A stretch of DNA of 42,573 nt from Bacteroidales bacterium UBA4360 (lineage in GTDB: Bacteria; Bacteroidota; Bacteroidia; Bacteroidales; UBA932). A program made the translations under genes and the position numbers. Location: the NCBI GenBank assembly GCA_002393945.1, contig DGSO01000028.1, positions 317,825 to 360,397 of the forward strand, in the 5' to 3' direction. A model generated the notes under the pieces. That model searched no databases and had not been told where the DNA came from. It saw only the letters and a list, made by a program, of their open reading frames with translations. Positions 7,724 through 15,686 of the stretch are shown piece after piece (the stretch's first letter is position 1; every line of letters begins with the position of its first letter).

Positions 7724-8350
7724 ATGGAATTATCTGTTTACAAGATTGACGGATCCCTTTCCGGAAAGAAAGTTGTCCTTGACGAGAAGGTCTTCGGTGT
7801 AGAGCCCAACGACCACGTTATTTATCTCGACGTTCTTCAGTATCTCGCAGCACAGCGCCAGGGTACCTCCCGTACCAAGGATCGCAGCGAGGTTGCATAT
7901 TCTACCAAGAAGCTTGGTCGCCAGAAGGGCGGTGGCGGTGCACGTCACGGTTCCCTCAAAGCCGGTATCTTCGTGGGCGGTGGTAACATCCACGGTCCCA
8001 AGCCGCGCGACTATCGTTTCAAACTGAACAAGAAAGTGAAGCAGCTCGCCCGTCTCAGCGCCCTCTCTTACAAGGCAAAGAACGAGGCTATCACCATCGT
8101 CGAGCCCTTCACAATGGAAGCTCCCAAGACCAAGGAACTCCTCACTATCCTTGCCAACATCAAGGCCGGTGACCGCAAGGTTCTCGTAGTTCTCCCTGAG
8201 GGCTCCAACAATATTTTCCTGTCATCCCGCAACCTTCCCGAGGTGAAGGTCATCACCGTTGACGAGATTAACACCTACGCCCTCATGAACGCCCAGTCCC
8301 TGGTGCTTGTTGATGGTGTTCAGGATATCCTCGCAGCAAGAGTAAAGTAA
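7724..8350 (+). CDS. rplD: Ribosomal protein uL4
   Basis: A 208-aa uL4, which lines the peptide exit tunnel. The tunnel loop is visible as RQGTSRTKDRSEVAYSTKK followed by GRQKGGGGARHGS (about residues 45-80). It starts two bases after rplC. In Gammaproteobacteria uL4 represses the S10 operon; no equivalent leader structure is evident here. Confidence 0.97.
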   Translation: MELSVYKIDGSLSGKKVVLDEKVFGVEPNDHVIYLDVLQYLAAQRQGTSRTKDRSEVAYSTKKLGRQKGGGGARHGSLKAGIFVGGGNIHGPKPRDYRFKLNKKVKQLARLSALSYKAKNEAITIVEPFTMEAPKTKELLTILANIKAGDRKVLVVLPEGSNNIFLSSRNLPEVKVITVDEINTYALMNAQSLVLVDGVQDILAARVK

Positions 8351-8363
8351 AGGAGAAAAGAAA

Positions 8364-8654
8364 ATGGGTATCTTAATTAAGCCAATTGTAACCGAAAAAA
8401 TGACGGCTCAGGGCGAAAAGTTGAACCGTTACGGTTTCATCGTGGACCGCAAGGCCAACAAGATCCAGATCAAGGCTGCAGTAGAGCAGGCTTACGGCGT
8501 TTCCGTTGCAGAGGTCAACACTCTCAACTATCACGGAAAGCGCAAACAGCGCTGGACCAAGGCTGGTCTTCTCAAAGGCCGCACAAATCACTTCAAGAAG
8601 GCATATGTAACTCTTGCAGGTGAGGACAAGATTGATTTCTACGCTAACATCTAG
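8364..8654 (+). CDS. rplW: Ribosomal protein uL23
   Basis: A 96-aa uL23 at the tunnel exit, the docking site for trigger factor and SRP. It begins IKPIVTEKMT and has the VEQAYGVSVAEVNTLNYHGK core. AGGAG at 8351-8355, eight bases before the ATG, is an unusually clear Shine-Dalgarno for Bacteroidota. Confidence 0.97.
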   Translation: MGILIKPIVTEKMTAQGEKLNRYGFIVDRKANKIQIKAAVEQAYGVSVAEVNTLNYHGKRKQRWTKAGLLKGRTNHFKKAYVTLAGEDKIDFYANI

Positions 8655-8671
8655 TAAGGAGGAAGAGTAAT

Positions 8672-9496
8672 ATGGCAATCAAGAAATACAAACCGGTTAC
8701 TCCCGGACAGCGTAACAAGGCTATCTCCTCATTTGAGGAAATCACCGCCAAGAGGCCTTACAAACCCCTCCTCGAACCCCTTAAGTCCACCGGCGGACGT
8801 AACAACACCGGTCAGATGACCGTTCGTTACCGTGGCGGCGGACACAAGAGGATGTATCGTCTTGTGGACTTCGTCCGCAACCGCGATGAGTTCAAGGCAA
8901 CCGTTCTCACCATCGAGTACGATCCCAACCGTAGCGCCCGCATCGCCCTCATCCAGTATGAGGATGGTCTGAAGAGCTACATCATCGCTCCCAACGGCCT
9001 TCAGGTAGGTCAGGTTCTGGAATCCGGCCCCGCCGCTTCCCCGGACCTCGGCAACTGCCTCCCTCTGGCCAACATCCCCGTGGGTACCCTTATCCACGCT
9101 ATCGAGCTCCGTCCCGGACAGGGCGCCGCAATGGCCCGTTCCGCCGGTACTTACGCTCAGCTCGCTGCACGTGAAGGCAAGTACGCCATCCTCCGTCTCC
9201 CTTCGGGTGAGACCCGTATGGTTCCCGTCACCTGCCGTGCAACCGTTGGTACGGTTTCCAACCCGGACCATAATCTTGAATCCTACGGCAAGGCCGGCCG
9301 CACCCGTCACCTGGGTCGCCGCCCTCACAACCGTGGTGTTGTTATGAACCCTCACGATCACCCGATGGGTGGTGGTGAAGGACGTGCCTCCGGTGGACAT
9401 CCCCGTTCACGTAAGGGTCTGCCTGCAAAGGGCTACAAGACTCGCAACCCGAAGGCCGTTTCCAACAAGTTCATCATTGAAAGGAGAAAGAAATAA
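8672..9496 (+). CDS. rplB: Ribosomal protein uL2
   Basis: A 274-aa uL2 needed for subunit joining and peptidyl-transferase activity. Signatures include the GGRNNTGQMTVRYRGGGHKR segment and the C-terminal loop NPHDHPMGGGEGR carrying the key histidine (about residues 226-240). AAGGAGG at 8656-8662 lies nine bases before the ATG. Confidence 0.98.
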   Translation: MAIKKYKPVTPGQRNKAISSFEEITAKRPYKPLLEPLKSTGGRNNTGQMTVRYRGGGHKRMYRLVDFVRNRDEFKATVLTIEYDPNRSARIALIQYEDGLKSYIIAPNGLQVGQVLESGPAASPDLGNCLPLANIPVGTLIHAIELRPGQGAAMARSAGTYAQLAAREGKYAILRLPSGETRMVPVTCRATVGTVSNPDHNLESYGKAGRTRHLGRRPHNRGVVMNPHDHPMGGGEGRASGGHPRSRKGLPAKGYKTRNPKAVSNKFIIERRKK

Positions 9497-9516
9497 CGGA
9501 ATAACAAGTTCAGATT

Positions 9517-9789
9517 ATGAGTCGTTCACTTAAAAAAGGACCGTACATCCAGGAAGCCCTGGAAAACAGAATTCTTGCTATGAATGACGGCAGCAAGAAG
9601 AAAGAGGTTGTCAAGACTTGGTCCCGCGCCAGCATGATTTCCCCTGACTTTGTCGGCCACACCATCGCAGTTCATAACGGTAACAAGTTCATTCCCGTTT
9701 ACGTAACTGAGAACATGGTAGGTCACAAGCTGGGCGAATTCGCTCCCACCAGGACTTTCAGAGGCCACGCAGGCAACAATAAGAAGTAA
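9517..9789 (+). CDS. rpsS: Ribosomal protein uS19
   Basis: A 90-aa uS19 of the small-subunit head, contacting the A-site finger. MSRSLKKGPYI at the start and GHKLGEFAPTRTFRGHAG at the end are diagnostic. No Shine-Dalgarno is seen before the ATG (AT-rich leader), unlike the flanking rplB. Confidence 0.98.
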   Translation: MSRSLKKGPYIQEALENRILAMNDGSKKKEVVKTWSRASMISPDFVGHTIAVHNGNKFIPVYVTENMVGHKLGEFAPTRTFRGHAGNNKK

Positions 9790-9808
9790 TGTTTAAAGAG
9801 TTGACATT

Positions 9809-10225
9809 ATGGGAAAGAGAAAAAGACTGATGGCCGAGCGCCTGAAAGAGACCAAGAAGCAGACAGCTGTAGCAAAACTCAACGATGTGCCCACTTCACC
9901 CCGCAAGATGCGTCTTGTGGCTGACACCGTCCGCGGCGTCGAGGTGAACCGCGCACTCGATCTTCTCCACTATTCCAAGCGTGACGCTTCCGTCCGTCTG
10001 GAGAAACTCCTGAAGAGCGCTATCGCCAACTGGGAAGCCAAGAACCCCGAGAAGGCCAGCGAACTTGAGAGTGGCAACGTTATCGTCAAGACCATCATGG
10101 TCGACGAAGGCCGTACGCTGAAGCGTATCCGTCCCTGCCCTCAGGGCCGTGCCGGACGCATCCGCAAGCGTTCCAACCACGTTACCATCGTACTTGATGT
10201 TAAAAAAGCAGCAGTGGAGGAATAA
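9809..10225 (+). CDS. rplV: Ribosomal protein uL22
   Basis: A 138-aa uL22 whose beta hairpin narrows the exit tunnel. The core VPTSPRKMRLVADTVRG and the C-terminal GRAGRIRKRSNHVTIVL are typical. About 20 basic residues precede the core (MGKRKRLMAERLKETKKQ), a phylum-typical N-terminal extension. It is separated from rpsC by three bases. Confidence 0.96.
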   Translation: MGKRKRLMAERLKETKKQTAVAKLNDVPTSPRKMRLVADTVRGVEVNRALDLLHYSKRDASVRLEKLLKSAIANWEAKNPEKASELESGNVIVKTIMVDEGRTLKRIRPCPQGRAGRIRKRSNHVTIVLDVKKAAVEE

Positions 10226-10228
10226 ACT

Positions 10229-10993
10229 ATGGGTCAGAAAACCAATCCTATCAGCAACCGTATCGGCATCACCCGTGGTTGGGACTCCAACTGGGTAGGC
10301 GGTAACTACGCCGAAAAAATCGCCGAAGACTACGAGATTCGTAAGTATCTGGGAAGCCGCCTTGCAAAGGCCAGCCTCTCCCGCATCATCATCGAGCGCA
10401 CCCTTAAGCTCATCACCGTCACCATTCATGCAGCCCGTCCCGGTGTCATCATCGGCAAGGGTGGCCAGGAAGTTGACCGTCTGAAAGAAGAGCTCAAGAA
10501 GGTTACCAAGAAGGATGTCCAGATCAACATCTTCGAGGTAAAGCGCCCCGAGGTTGATGCAACAATCGTTGCCGATTCCATCGCCCGCCAGATTGAAGGC
10601 CGCGTGAGCTATCGCCGCGCCATCAAGATGGCTGTCGCCACCGCAATGCGCGTTGGTGCAGAGGGAATCAAGGTCCAGATCAGCGGCCGTGTAGGCGGCG
10701 CCGAAATGGCTCGCAGCGAAATGTTCAAGGAAGGCCGTACCCCGCTTCACACCTTCCGTGCAGATATCGACTACGCCCTTGCAGTGGCATCCACCAAGGT
10801 TGGTGCCCTGGGTATCAAGGTCTGGATCTGCAACGGTGAGAAGTATGGCAAGCAGGACCTCTCCCCGAATGCTGGTTTCGCCGCCAATTCTGCAGCTCCC
10901 GGCGCTGGCCGCAGGGAAGAACGCAGGGGTGGTGACCGTGGTGGCCGCCGTGGTGGCCGCCGTGGTGGTGAAGGCCGCGGCGAACGCCGCTAA
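10229..10993 (+). CDS. rpsC: Ribosomal protein uS3
   Basis: A 254-aa uS3 of the mRNA entry channel. It has MGQKTNPI at the start, a KH RNA-binding domain (PGVIIGKGGQEVDRL, about residues 71-85) and the C-terminal S3 domain. The last 25 or so residues are an Arg-Gly-rich tail (RREERRGGDRGGRR and similar), encoded by a short GGTGGCCGCCGT repeat at about 10930-10975. In nearly all bacteria rplP follows directly; here the operon ends with a terminator. Confidence 0.97.
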   Translation: MGQKTNPISNRIGITRGWDSNWVGGNYAEKIAEDYEIRKYLGSRLAKASLSRIIIERTLKLITVTIHAARPGVIIGKGGQEVDRLKEELKKVTKKDVQINIFEVKRPEVDATIVADSIARQIEGRVSYRRAIKMAVATAMRVGAEGIKVQISGRVGGAEMARSEMFKEGRTPLHTFRADIDYALAVASTKVGALGIKVWICNGEKYGKQDLSPNAGFAANSAAPGAGRREERRGGDRGGRRGGRRGGEGRGERR

Positions 10994-11014
10994 GCCCAAC
11001 CGGCCCACGCTCTT

Positions 11015-11047
11015 AAAGCGCTGCCCGTCAAGGACAGCGCTTTTTTT
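11015..11047 (+). terminator. Rho-independent terminator of rplC-rpsC operon
   Basis: AAAGCGCTG (11015-11023) and CAGCGCTTT (11035-11043) form a perfect 9-bp stem followed by a T run to 11047. It sits 21 bases after rpsC and shows that transcription is not meant to continue into rplP. Confidence 0.88.
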
Positions 11048-11062
11048 GTGCAGATAATTTCT

Positions 11063-11070
11063 TATCTTTG
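11063..11070 (+). promoter_or_regulatory. -7 element of the thioredoxin-like lipoprotein gene
   Basis: TATCTTTG matches TAnnTTTG. The only upstream TTTG (11045-11048) is the end of the terminator T run, 14 bp away, which is shorter than usual. The start of transcription is expected near 11076. Confidence 0.6.
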
Positions 11071-11090
11071 CAATCGTTAATTAGAATACA

Positions 11091-12110
11091 ATGAAAAAGC
11101 TTATCATTTCCGCAGTGGCAATGGCACTTGTAGCTGCCTGCGGCACAAAAGCCACTACACAGGTTTCCGGCTCTGTCCCCGAGGGTGAGGAGACCGTCCA
11201 GATTGTAACTGCCGACATCGACACCACACTTACCGTAGCAGACGGCAAGTTCAGCATCGAGGTTCCCACCAAGGTTACGGCTATCTCTTATGCAGTGGCG
11301 GCCGGCCGCCAGGTGTCCTTCATCGCAGACGGCAGCAAGATTACCGTAGACTTTGAAGACGGCGCGGCAGAGTCCTCTGCAAAGAACGGCGTCCAGGCCC
11401 GTTTTGCCGATTATCAGAACTGGAACGACGACTTCATGGCCGAGTATCGTGAGAATGTATCCAAGGAAGAACTCTCCGACGACGAACGTGAAGAAATCAC
11501 CGAAAATGCAGTTGAGAAGTACAACGAGCACCTCCTCCAGGTCATCAAGGCCAACAAGGACAACGTGCTTGGCCTCATCGGCATTTCCAATATCGAGATC
11601 GATGACGATGCAGAGATGCTCGCACTCATCAACGGCCTTTCCGACGAACTCCAGGCCGAACCCCGCGTCCAGGCCATGAAGAAGTCCCTCGACGCTTCCT
11701 CCAAGACCGCAGAAGGCCAGATGTTCACTGACTTCGAGGTTGACGGCGTGAAGTTCTCCGACTTCATCGGCAAGGGAAAATACGTTCTGGTAGACTTCTG
11801 GGCAAGCTGGTGCGGTCCCTGCCGCGGCGAAATGCCCAACCTTCGCAGCGTATACGAGAAGTATCACGGCGACAAGTTCGACATGCTTTCCGTAGCCGTG
11901 TGGGACAAACCTGAAGATACCGTGAAGGCTGCCGAGGAAGAGAAGATTGTCTGGAACCAGATCATCAACGCCCAGCGCATCCCTACCGACATCTACGGCA
12001 TCCAGGGCATTCCGCACATCATCCTCTTCGGCCCCGACGGCACCATCCTCAAGAGGAACCTCCGCGGCGAAGCCATCGGCAAGGCTGTTGAAGAAGCCCT
12101 TGCAGAATAG
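11091..12110 (+). CDS. Thioredoxin-like (TlpA/ResA family) lipoprotein with DUF4369-type N-terminus
   Basis: A 339-aa exported thiol-disulfide protein. The signal ends LVAAC, placing the lipidated Cys at 17. Residues about 20-110 form the small beta domain often called DUF4369, about 110-205 are helical, and about 205-339 are a thioredoxin fold. The active site WCGPC (Cys241, Cys244) follows VLVDFWAS, and the cis-proline is in IQGIPHIILF. It likely reduces or isomerises disulfides in periplasmic or outer-membrane proteins, for example during cytochrome maturation; the partner is unknown. It is the first gene after the ribosomal terminator and has its own promoter and terminator, so it is a single-gene unit. 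Confidence 0.9.
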   Translation: MKKLIISAVAMALVAACGTKATTQVSGSVPEGEETVQIVTADIDTTLTVADGKFSIEVPTKVTAISYAVAAGRQVSFIADGSKITVDFEDGAAESSAKNGVQARFADYQNWNDDFMAEYRENVSKEELSDDEREEITENAVEKYNEHLLQVIKANKDNVLGLIGISNIEIDDDAEMLALINGLSDELQAEPRVQAMKKSLDASSKTAEGQMFTDFEVDGVKFSDFIGKGKYVLVDFWASWCGPCRGEMPNLRSVYEKYHGDKFDMLSVAVWDKPEDTVKAAEEEKIVWNQIINAQRIPTDIYGIQGIPHIILFGPDGTILKRNLRGEAIGKAVEEALAE

Positions 12111-12132
12111 ATTGAAGGATAATTCTCTATTT

Positions 12133-12173
12133 CCCCTGGCATTATACTAGTAGATGTCAGGGGTTTTGTTTTT
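12133..12173 (+). terminator. Terminator of thioredoxin-like gene
   Basis: CCCCTGGCAT (12133-12142) pairs with ATGTCAGGGG (12154-12163) with one G-U, followed by TTTTGTTTTT. Confidence 0.85.
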
Positions 12174-12186
12174 GAGTTTTTTTATA

Positions 12187-12194
12187 TAATTTTG
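12187..12194 (+). promoter_or_regulatory. -7 element for the AT-rich lipoprotein gene
   Basis: TAATTTTG matches TAnnTTTG; TTTG at 12165-12168 could be the -33 element (18-bp spacer) and is part of the preceding terminator tail. The start of transcription is expected near 12200, about 30 bases before ATG 12229. Confidence 0.5.
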
Positions 12195-12228
12195 CTGGGG
12201 CTATTATTCTGACATATCGCGTTCTCTT

Positions 12229-12819
12229 ATGAAACGAGTATTCATCATACTCTTATCAGTTGTGTTTTTTTCTTCTTGTTCTTCAATTGGGCAGTGGCCG
12301 GAAGAAACCACATGTGGAACTTTGCTATTTGATGGCAACGAATATCGTGAGGTCAAACGTTACAGTGGATGGATAACACCACCGCCCTCTTATGGTGGTT
12401 TATTCATACAGCATGACTCTTTTTATGGATTAAATGACGCAGAAACAAAAGCTTATCATGTTTGGTATAAGGCCGATTATGTAAACAGGAACAATTCAAA
12501 ACTATATCTTGAAATAAAAGCCTATATTAGTGAAGACTGTTTTAAAGATAAGAACGACTTTTCCAACAGTGATGGATCTCTTATTATGGTTGACGGACTT
12601 GAATCTGTTGTATCAATTAAAACAGAAAACGATTCATATGAGACGTCATTATGGTCTATTCATCTAGAGTATTGTGATCAAGATTCAATGCCATGGTTTT
12701 CTAATAGAGGATGGTTTTACGATTTTAATATGGACTTTGAAATACAAGTATCAGATGCAAAAGGCTATATGCATATTGTTAATGGTAGAGCTTTACCGAG
12801 AATGTTTTATACTTTTTAA
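12229..12819 (+). CDS. Hypothetical lipoprotein, WPEE/FDGxEYREV family, copy 1
   Basis: A 196-aa protein of unrecognised family. Residues 1-17 are a lipoprotein signal (IILLSVVFFSSC). Then come QWPEETTCGTLLFDGNEYREV and a beta-rich, aromatic-rich body. It is a paralogue of the gene at 12946: both have WPEE, G-x-L-x-FDG-x-EYREV, and a C-terminal V-x-D-x-x-G-x-x-H-x-V-x-G-x-A pattern. The region is visibly richer in A and T, with codons such as AAA, ATA and TTA, than the neighbouring housekeeping genes, which suggests transfer or relaxed selection. No catalytic motif is seen. It is probably a surface or periplasmic protein. Confidence 0.75.
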   Translation: MKRVFIILLSVVFFSSCSSIGQWPEETTCGTLLFDGNEYREVKRYSGWITPPPSYGGLFIQHDSFYGLNDAETKAYHVWYKADYVNRNNSKLYLEIKAYISEDCFKDKNDFSNSDGSLIMVDGLESVVSIKTENDSYETSLWSIHLEYCDQDSMPWFSNRGWFYDFNMDFEIQVSDAKGYMHIVNGRALPRMFYTF

Positions 12820-12922
12820 AATAATAGGAAAGATAAGTGCTCCTTTCCATTTCTATTTGAGGAATATGGCGAGAAGCATTACAGGTTGGGCTGACTATTT
12901 TGAACAAGATGTATGGTTTTAG
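12820..12922 (+). pseudogene. Remnant of a third copy of the lipoprotein family (C-terminus only)
   Basis: Right after copy 1, a different frame encodes FHFYLRNMARSITGWADYF then EQDVWF and a stop at 12920-12922. This matches the end of copy 2 (HQVTGWAEYLEQ, stop at 13498-13500). The DNA agrees too: ACAGGTTGGGC occurs at 12881-12891 and at 13471-13481. Copy 1 already has its own aligned C-terminus, so this is the tail of another, deleted copy rather than a frameshift in copy 1. Confidence 0.6.
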
Positions 12923-12945
12923 TTATGAGTAGAACAATTGTAATA

Positions 12946-13500
12946 ATGAGAACAGTATTATATAAAATAGTTTCATTATTTGCTGTTGTATTGTTTTGCA
13001 CATCATGTTCACTGTTTAAGTTACAAAGCTGGCCAGAAGAAGTTCAAGGCGGGGTCCTCTATTTTGATGGGGAAGAGTATCGTGAGGTTGGAATGAGTTT
13101 TTTTTCTGATAGACGGGCTTGGTTGCTAATGCGTTTTATTGGTGATGAACAGGACATTGTAAAGTGTTCATATTATTCATTTAAAATGAATAGCAAAAAA
13201 GATAAATCTTCAAGGTTATACTTTCGTTTGACAATTCCATACGAAGTATTCAGCACAGGGGCTGTTTTTACGTCTGAAGATACATATTATTCTGGCGACA
13301 TGTTCGTCCAATTTGAAAAATCGGAGGGAGGAGACTATATAACAACTTATTGGAAGATACAAGTTACCGCAGAAGATATCTTATATTCAGAAAGAGACAG
13401 AGAATTTTATTCTGGAAGATTTGAGTATGAAATGACCATGGTTGACACTCTCGGAATAAGTCATCAGGTGACAGGTTGGGCAGAATATCTGGAACAATAA
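12946..13500 (+). CDS. Hypothetical lipoprotein, WPEE/FDGxEYREV family, copy 2
   Basis: A 184-aa paralogue of the gene at 12229. ATGs at 12913, 12925 and 12946 are in frame; 12946 is chosen because it gives a compact signal (MRTVLYKIVSLF, then AVVLFCTSC), with lipidation on the Cys at residue 21. The mature part has SWPEEVQGGVLYFDGEEYREV, a middle with many Tyr/Phe/Ser residues, and ends VTGWAEYLEQ. AT-rich like copy 1. The family is not recognised and has no obvious enzyme motif; a beta-sandwich envelope protein is the best guess. The next gene starts one base after this stop, so they are probably co-transcribed. Confidence 0.72.
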   Translation: MRTVLYKIVSLFAVVLFCTSCSLFKLQSWPEEVQGGVLYFDGEEYREVGMSFFSDRRAWLLMRFIGDEQDIVKCSYYSFKMNSKKDKSSRLYFRLTIPYEVFSTGAVFTSEDTYYSGDMFVQFEKSEGGDYITTYWKIQVTAEDILYSERDREFYSGRFEYEMTMVDTLGISHQVTGWAEYLEQ

Positions 13501-13501
13501 A

Positions 13502-13902
13502 ATGAAGCGGGTATCAATACTTATCACATCTTTCTTTCTTGCTATCACATTGTCTGCGCAAGATTTATCGGTAGTTAAAAACCAACTGGACTATATGTTC
13601 TCCGGATTGGAAAAGGCCAGAGTGCCCACAGGTTATCTTTGGGACGTGTCTGTCAATTTAATAAATGGCGAAGACTTCAATGGCGCAGAACGGACCGATA
13701 GCAACTTTGTGGATTTATCACGTTTTCAAGACATTCTGAAATCATTAAATTCAGCAGCTGTTTCGGTAGACACAATTGATGTTTGCAGTGTGATTAACGG
13801 TATACAGACATATTCTTCACGGAAGACGTTGCCGAACTCAATATCCCTGATAGTTTGTATCGTTGGGCGCTGAACTTTGTTGAAAGATTGAATGTAAAAT
13901 GA
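13502..13902 (+). pseudogene. Frameshifted or internally deleted secreted-protein gene
   Basis: ATG 13502 opens a frame with a signal peptide (LITSFFLAITLSA) and a segment LDYMFSGLEKARVPTGYLWD that resembles the N-terminus of large exported Bacteroidota proteins of unknown function. After about residue 100 the frame degenerates (QTYSSRKTLPNSISLIV) and stops at 13871-13873. In the next frame the same DNA reads DIFFTEDVAELNIPDS then LYRWALNFVERLNVK and stops at 13900-13902, overlapping the uvrC ATG as ATGA. This second stretch looks like genuine protein. The gene was therefore probably continuous to 13902 and has suffered an indel near 13798-13810, or joins the two ends of a larger deleted gene. 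Confidence 0.55.
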
Positions 13903-15686
13903 CAGTCCGCGAAAAAATAGCGTTGTTTCCCCATTCCCCCGGCGTCTACAGATACTATGATGCCGAGGGGAAGGTTATCTATGTGGGTAAGGCCAAGGAC
14001 CTTCACAAGAGGGTGGCGCAGTATTTCGTGCCGCCGGAGAGGCTCAACACCAAGACCCGCATCCTCGTATCCAAGATTGCCGATGCCCAGTTCTCCGTCG
14101 TGGATTCCGAGGCCGATGCCCTCCTCCTGGAGAACAACCTCATCAAGCAGTACAAGCCCAAGTACAACATCCTCCTCAAGGACTCGAAGACCTATCCCTG
14201 GATATGCGTCACCAATGAGGAATTCCCCCGGGTGTTCATTACCCGCAGGGTAGAGAAGGGGAACCGCTACTTCGGCCCGTATTCCAGCGTGATGCACGCA
14301 AGGACGCTGGTGGATTTCTTCGGCGAAATGTACGCCCTGCGCACCTGCAACCTTAAAATCACCTCCGACGCCATCCTCCGCGGGAAGTTCCGCCCCTGCC
14401 TGGAATTCCATATCGGCAAGTGCAAGGCTCCCTGCATCGGCAAGATATCCAAAGAGGAGTACGGCGGCTACATAGATGAAATAGTCCATATCCTTAGTGG
14501 CCGGGGGAATGAGGTCATCAGGCATTACAAGGCCCTCATGGCCGATGCCGCCGCCCGCCTGGACTTCGAACAGGCCCAGGTCTACAAGGACAAGCTGCAC
14601 AATCTCGAGCGCCACTACGCAAAGAGCATCATAACCCAGGCCCAGGACCTGGATGCCGATGTCTTCTCCATGGTCTTCGATGCCGGAGAGGCCTACGGCA
14701 ACTTCCTCCGCATCAGGGGCGGAGCCATCGTCCAGTCCCTGAACCTTGGTTTCCGCAGCCAGATAGAGGAGGAGCAGGCCACCTTGCTTGCGACCTTCAT
14801 CGGCGAGATTGAGCAGAAGTTCGGCACCCTCTCGAAGGAGGTCATAGTCCCGTTCATGCCCGACGTGGAAATCCCCGGCGTCGAGTTCAGAATCCCGCAG
14901 AGGGGAGATAAACTCGCCCTTCTGGAACTGAGCGCAAAGAACGCCAAGGAGTTCCACTTCAACTCCCTCAAGCAGAAGGAGCACACAGACCCGGACCAGT
15001 ACAGGCTTTCGGTTATGGAAGACCTCCGCAAGGCTCTTGGAATGAAGGAGCTGCCCCGCCACATGGAATGCTTCGACAACTCTAACATTCAGGGTACCAA
15101 CCCCGTTGCCTCCTGCGTGGTTTTCCGTAACGCAGAGCCCTCCAAGGCCGATTACCGCCGCTTCAAGATAAAGACGGTCATCGGCGCCAACGACTTCGCC
15201 TCAATGAAGGAGGTGGTGAACCGCCGGTACTCCCGCATGCTGGCCGAAAACCCTGACGACCTTCCGCAGCTTATAGTCATCGACGGCGGCAAGGGCCAGT
15301 TGGAATTCGCCCACCAGGCGCTTGCCGAACTGGGCATCCTGGACCGCGTTACGGTCGTCGGCCTTGCCAAGCGCCTTGAGGAAGTCATCAGGGTGGGGGA
15401 CCCTTACCCGCTTTTCATCGACAGGAACTCATCGGCCCTGAAAGTGCTGCAGCAGATACGTGACGAGGCCCACCGCTTCGGTATCACCTTCCACCGCAAC
15501 CTGCGCTCCAAGGCCGCCATCCAGAGCGCCCTCCGCGAAATCAAGGGCGTGGGTGAAAAGACCGAGCAGCGCCTCATCCTCCACTACGGCTCGGTGGCCC
15601 GCATTGCCGATGCCCCTCTGGAGGAACTCTCCTCACTGGTCGGCGCGGAACTGGCCATAAGGATTCATGATTATCTGAACCAATGA
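13899..15686 (+). CDS. uvrC: UvrABC excinuclease subunit C
   Basis: A 595-aa nuclease that makes both incisions in nucleotide excision repair. Domains in order: N-terminal GIY-YIG nuclease (PGVYRYYDAEGKVIYVGKAK, about residues 13-33), UVR motif binding UvrB (about 205-240), RNase H-like 5' nuclease domain (ECFDNSNIQGTNPVASCVVF from about 389 and VIDGGKGQLEF about 464-474), and a C-terminal double helix-hairpin-helix (IKGVGEKTEQRLILHYGS). Complete. The ATGA start overlaps an upstream decayed frame, and its stop overlaps the next gene's start. Confidence 0.97.
   Translation: MTVREKIALFPHSPGVYRYYDAEGKVIYVGKAKDLHKRVAQYFVPPERLNTKTRILVSKIADAQFSVVDSEADALLLENNLIKQYKPKYNILLKDSKTYPWICVTNEEFPRVFITRRVEKGNRYFGPYSSVMHARTLVDFFGEMYALRTCNLKITSDAILRGKFRPCLEFHIGKCKAPCIGKISKEEYGGYIDEIVHILSGRGNEVIRHYKALMADAAARLDFEQAQVYKDKLHNLERHYAKSIITQAQDLDADVFSMVFDAGEAYGNFLRIRGGAIVQSLNLGFRSQIEEEQATLLATFIGEIEQKFGTLSKEVIVPFMPDVEIPGVEFRIPQRGDKLALLELSAKNAKEFHFNSLKQKEHTDPDQYRLSVMEDLRKALGMKELPRHMECFDNSNIQGTNPVASCVVFRNAEPSKADYRRFKIKTVIGANDFASMKEVVNRRYSRMLAENPDDLPQLIVIDGGKGQLEFAHQALAELGILDRVTVVGLAKRLEEVIRVGDPYPLFIDRNSSALKVLQQIRDEAHRFGITFHRNLRSKAAIQSALREIKGVGEKTEQRLILHYGSVARIADAPLEELSSLVGAELAIRIHDYLNQ

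Noticed and set aside
9896..11008. Minus-strand open frame of 370 codons across rplV and rpsC
   Set aside because: It is antisense to two certain ribosomal genes; its low-complexity Ala/Thr/Asp content is what codon bias of the sense genes produces.
11028..12017. Minus-strand open frame of 329 codons across the thioredoxin-like gene
   Set aside because: Antisense to a clear lipoprotein with an intact WCGPC site; it also runs through the terminator stem.
12674..12922. Reading the 82-codon frame overlapping lipoprotein copy 1 as a gene
   Set aside because: Its first two thirds are an out-of-frame shadow of copy 1; only the last part resembles the family and is reported as a remnant.
13794..15062. 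Minus-strand open frame of 422 codons across uvrC
   Set aside because: Antisense shadow of a complete uvrC; no signal, motif or promoter of its own.
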